Shown here: positions 62,217 through 64,000 of the stretch, one piece after another | Position numbering within the stretch: position 1 is the stretch's first letter | Layout: each line of letters opens with the position of its first letter | Assembly: GCA_963971535.1 (NCBI GenBank) | Contig: OZ020586.1 | Span: 76,794,703-76,858,702 of the forward strand | DNA length: 64,000 bases | From: Notolepis coatsorum | Taxonomy: Eukaryota; Chordata; Actinopteri; Aulopiformes; Paralepididae | Reading direction: 5' to 3' | Notes under the pieces: model-generated | What the model was told of the DNA's origin: nothing | Databases searched by the model: none | The model's input: only the letters and a program-made list of their open reading frames with translations | Position numbers and translations under genes: made by a program

Positions 62217-63175
62217 TTAACACTTTGGTTGCCTAAGGTTAAATTCATGATATACCATAGATTGCCAGCGCTATTTGTCTATGGAGAAAGTCCCCTTCTT
62301 TGCAGGGCTATAACTTTTTAAATTCTATTGCTACATTGCCATTATTAGGGCCCATTCAAAGTCCTATATGTATTGTTCATTGTGTAGCAACGTTAAACTT
62401 TTTCATTCACATATTCATAGTAAAGTATGGTCTAATGTATAAGTATGTTTTCATCTCTTTCTGCAGCTTTCTCCAGAACGTGATCTATAGCCCCAAATAC
62501 ATTATATTGATGATGCAATACAGTTTTATGGCAATCAGCGCGATATAAAAAATTACAACTAGACGTACTTCTAGAAGTTACTACACGTCATCTGATGTTG
62601 ACCGGATGGGCTAGGGGCCGTTTATAATTCCGTGGGCAGCGTTATACCAATCATCTAATGTGGGTCAAATGTTGATAATAGCAGTTAGTATCGAAGACGG
62701 TAACGTTACACGCTGAAACTCACCCCAGTCTCCGCGCGCCGTTGGGCGATCATCGTAGAGTTGAAATCTTATCATTATGGGATGTAAATTTACCCGGTCC
62801 ATCTCCAGCTTGTATAATGGTATATACGTCCAAATCATGTTGTTTATCGAGTTATTGGCAATCGATCACTGTGTAGCGTGACGAGCCAGAGTCGCGGGAC
62901 CTATAGCGAGCTCCCGGAAGTACTACGGACGTAGCACAACCTCTATGCCACTTCCTGTTAAAGCGATTGCGCCGATCGGCCACCAGATGGCGCTCCTGAA
63001 CCGCCAGAGAGCTCAGTGGGTCCTGCTGGTGGATCTCAGGCCAGCGGAGGGGACATATGAATCCGATCGCAGATTTTTGAAATATTGATATAAGGACGCT
63101 GTACAGCGTCCCCCGGCAACTTGAGCATGGCCAGCAATGACGTCAAAACACGTTTCATGGCAGTCAAAGTGTTAA
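62217..63175. mobile_element. piggyBac-like non-autonomous DNA transposon (TTAA target)
   Basis: The element is 62221-63171 (951 bp), flanked by TTAA at 62217-62220 and 63172-63175. The empty site in other units has one TTAA (AACTATTAAAATAG). Terminal inverted repeats are CACTTTGGTTGCC on the left and GGCAGTCAAAGTG on the right, with two mismatches. TTAA duplication is the piggyBac hallmark. No transposase frame; an 82-codon frame at 62300-62548 has no recognisable feature. Base composition is richer in GC than the array, especially at 62700-63060. It is the only copy in the window. Confidence 0.85.
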
Positions 63176-63999
63176 AATAGTTTTACAGAATTACTTAATT
63201 GATTTAATAACATATTGTAAAATATTATTATCCTGTATAAGTATAATACATGTGTATCAGGCTCAGTAATGTACCTTCCATACACCATTGACCTCTCACC
63301 TCAAGATATATGAATGAAAACAGGCTCAATTGAACCACTCCACAGCTGATTTATGGTAGTGTGTTGCCATTTTGGGCCAATACCATGCTGTTTTAGGCAT
63401 GCGGTACAAATGTGTTGTCACAAATATATATTAGCCTATTCCATGGATTAGGTGTGGCTTTAAAGTTGAGACTTTTTTGGAATCCGGTGATGAAGCTTCC
63501 CACTTGGCAGGCCAAAAACATCTGATTGGTTATTGATGCATGCAGCTGTTGTTTTGGTCAATCAGATTTGAATCTGATAATAAATGAGTTATGGCTATTA
63601 TGCCTTAATCTGGTAAATGTAATGTTGCTTTGTGGTGGAATTTCCCTTTACAAATGGAATTACAGACACAGAATGTTCTCAATGTAAGATTGTGAACCAC
63701 TAAAATTAACATTAAATTAACAAATAGTAGTGTTACAGTAGGTGTAACAGGCTGTTGGGATTTGTTGCGTGTGTCTTCATTAGTGGAATTAATTTATTAA
63801 CAATTGACAGAAAGGAATACATAAATATATAAATAATTTAAATGTCATTATAGAATTGAAAATGTTTCGTTTTCTCATGTATAAATATTGAATCTCAATC
63901 ACAAGGTAACATTGACATTTTTTATACCACATATGATGTTGGTGGCCGACAGCAGGGTTCATCCCCGGAACATTTAGGGCCAGAAGACCAAATTCCACA
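63176..63999. other. Convergent intergenic DNA after A9, to window end
   Basis: Array DNA with the GCCATTTT/GCATGCAGCTG haplotype of the A5-B2 and A6-B3 units, ending before the expected B gene. No gene. Confidence 0.6.
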
Positions 64000-64000
64000 A

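Larger units (their letters stand above)
1..63999. repeat. Amplified tandem/inverted gene array (about 6.76-kb A-B units)
   Basis: The same block recurs across the window: type A gene on +, convergent intergenic DNA, type B gene on -, then a head-to-head spacer. A-gene start to next A-gene start is 6764, 6770, 6761 and 6756 bp for the four regular steps between 23807 and 50858. Irregular steps are explained by events seen directly: 9097 bp (retroviral replacement), 9560 bp (LTR-element insertion in a short unit), 3573 bp (A-only short unit) and 9853 bp (extra B-only unit). Copies differ only by scattered single bases and small indels, so the amplification is recent or kept uniform by gene conversion. 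Position 1 falls in spacer DNA equivalent to 28997 and the last base in convergent DNA equivalent to about 3907, so the array runs off both ends. Confidence 0.95.

Overview
The window looks like teleost fish nuclear DNA. It has spliced genes with GT/AG introns and AATAAA poly(A) signals, a LINE 3' tail of a kind common in fish, CACTG...CAGTG and TTAA-flanked MITE-like elements, a Ty3/gypsy-style LTR element and a fragment of a gamma-type endogenous retrovirus. There are no bacterial operons, tRNAs, rRNAs or CRISPR arrays. The species cannot be named from the sequence.

Most of the 64 kb is one amplified array of a small three-exon gene that I read as a divergent FoxH1-like forkhead gene. Two paralogue types occur. 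Type A (+ strand, about 298 aa) is present nine times, starting at 1577, 10674, 20234, 23807, 30571, 37341, 44102, 50858 and 60711. Type B (- strand, 243 aa) is present six times, with ATGs at 27373, 34143, 40913, 47660, 54429 and 57522. The standard unit is about 6.76 kb and holds one A and one B gene converging tail to tail. Neighbouring units therefore meet head to head across a spacer of about 3.2 kb. Both window ends lie inside the array, so it continues on both sides.

Layout: 1-4052 is a unit whose B gene has been replaced by a 5'-truncated retrovirus fragment (4053-9830, with integrase and a full-length env frame). 9832-23530 holds two short A-only units (A2 and A3). Between them sits a complete 6,440-bp LTR element with 2,670-bp LTRs, no coding capacity and an AAATC target duplication. 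23531-55260 is regular A-B units. 55261-58360 is a B-only unit. 58361-64000 is a last unit carrying a 951-bp TTAA-flanked piggyBac-like MITE. A3 has a nonsense codon and A7 a 13-bp frameshift deletion; the other copies are open.

The encoded proteins keep the FoxH1 fold signature (LAMIA near the N-terminus, an IR..LS-N-CF-K block, a KP..K.N(Y/F)W block) and an eh1-type FSIESLL motif, which in FoxH1 binds Groucho/TLE co-repressors. The His-Asn pair of the DNA-recognition helix is replaced by Val-Cys. A family of FoxH1-derived proteins with altered DNA contact and a kept repressor-recruiting motif, amplified in tandem and inverted copies, is the most striking content. Whether it is expressed, germline-specific or sex-linked cannot be told from the sequence.
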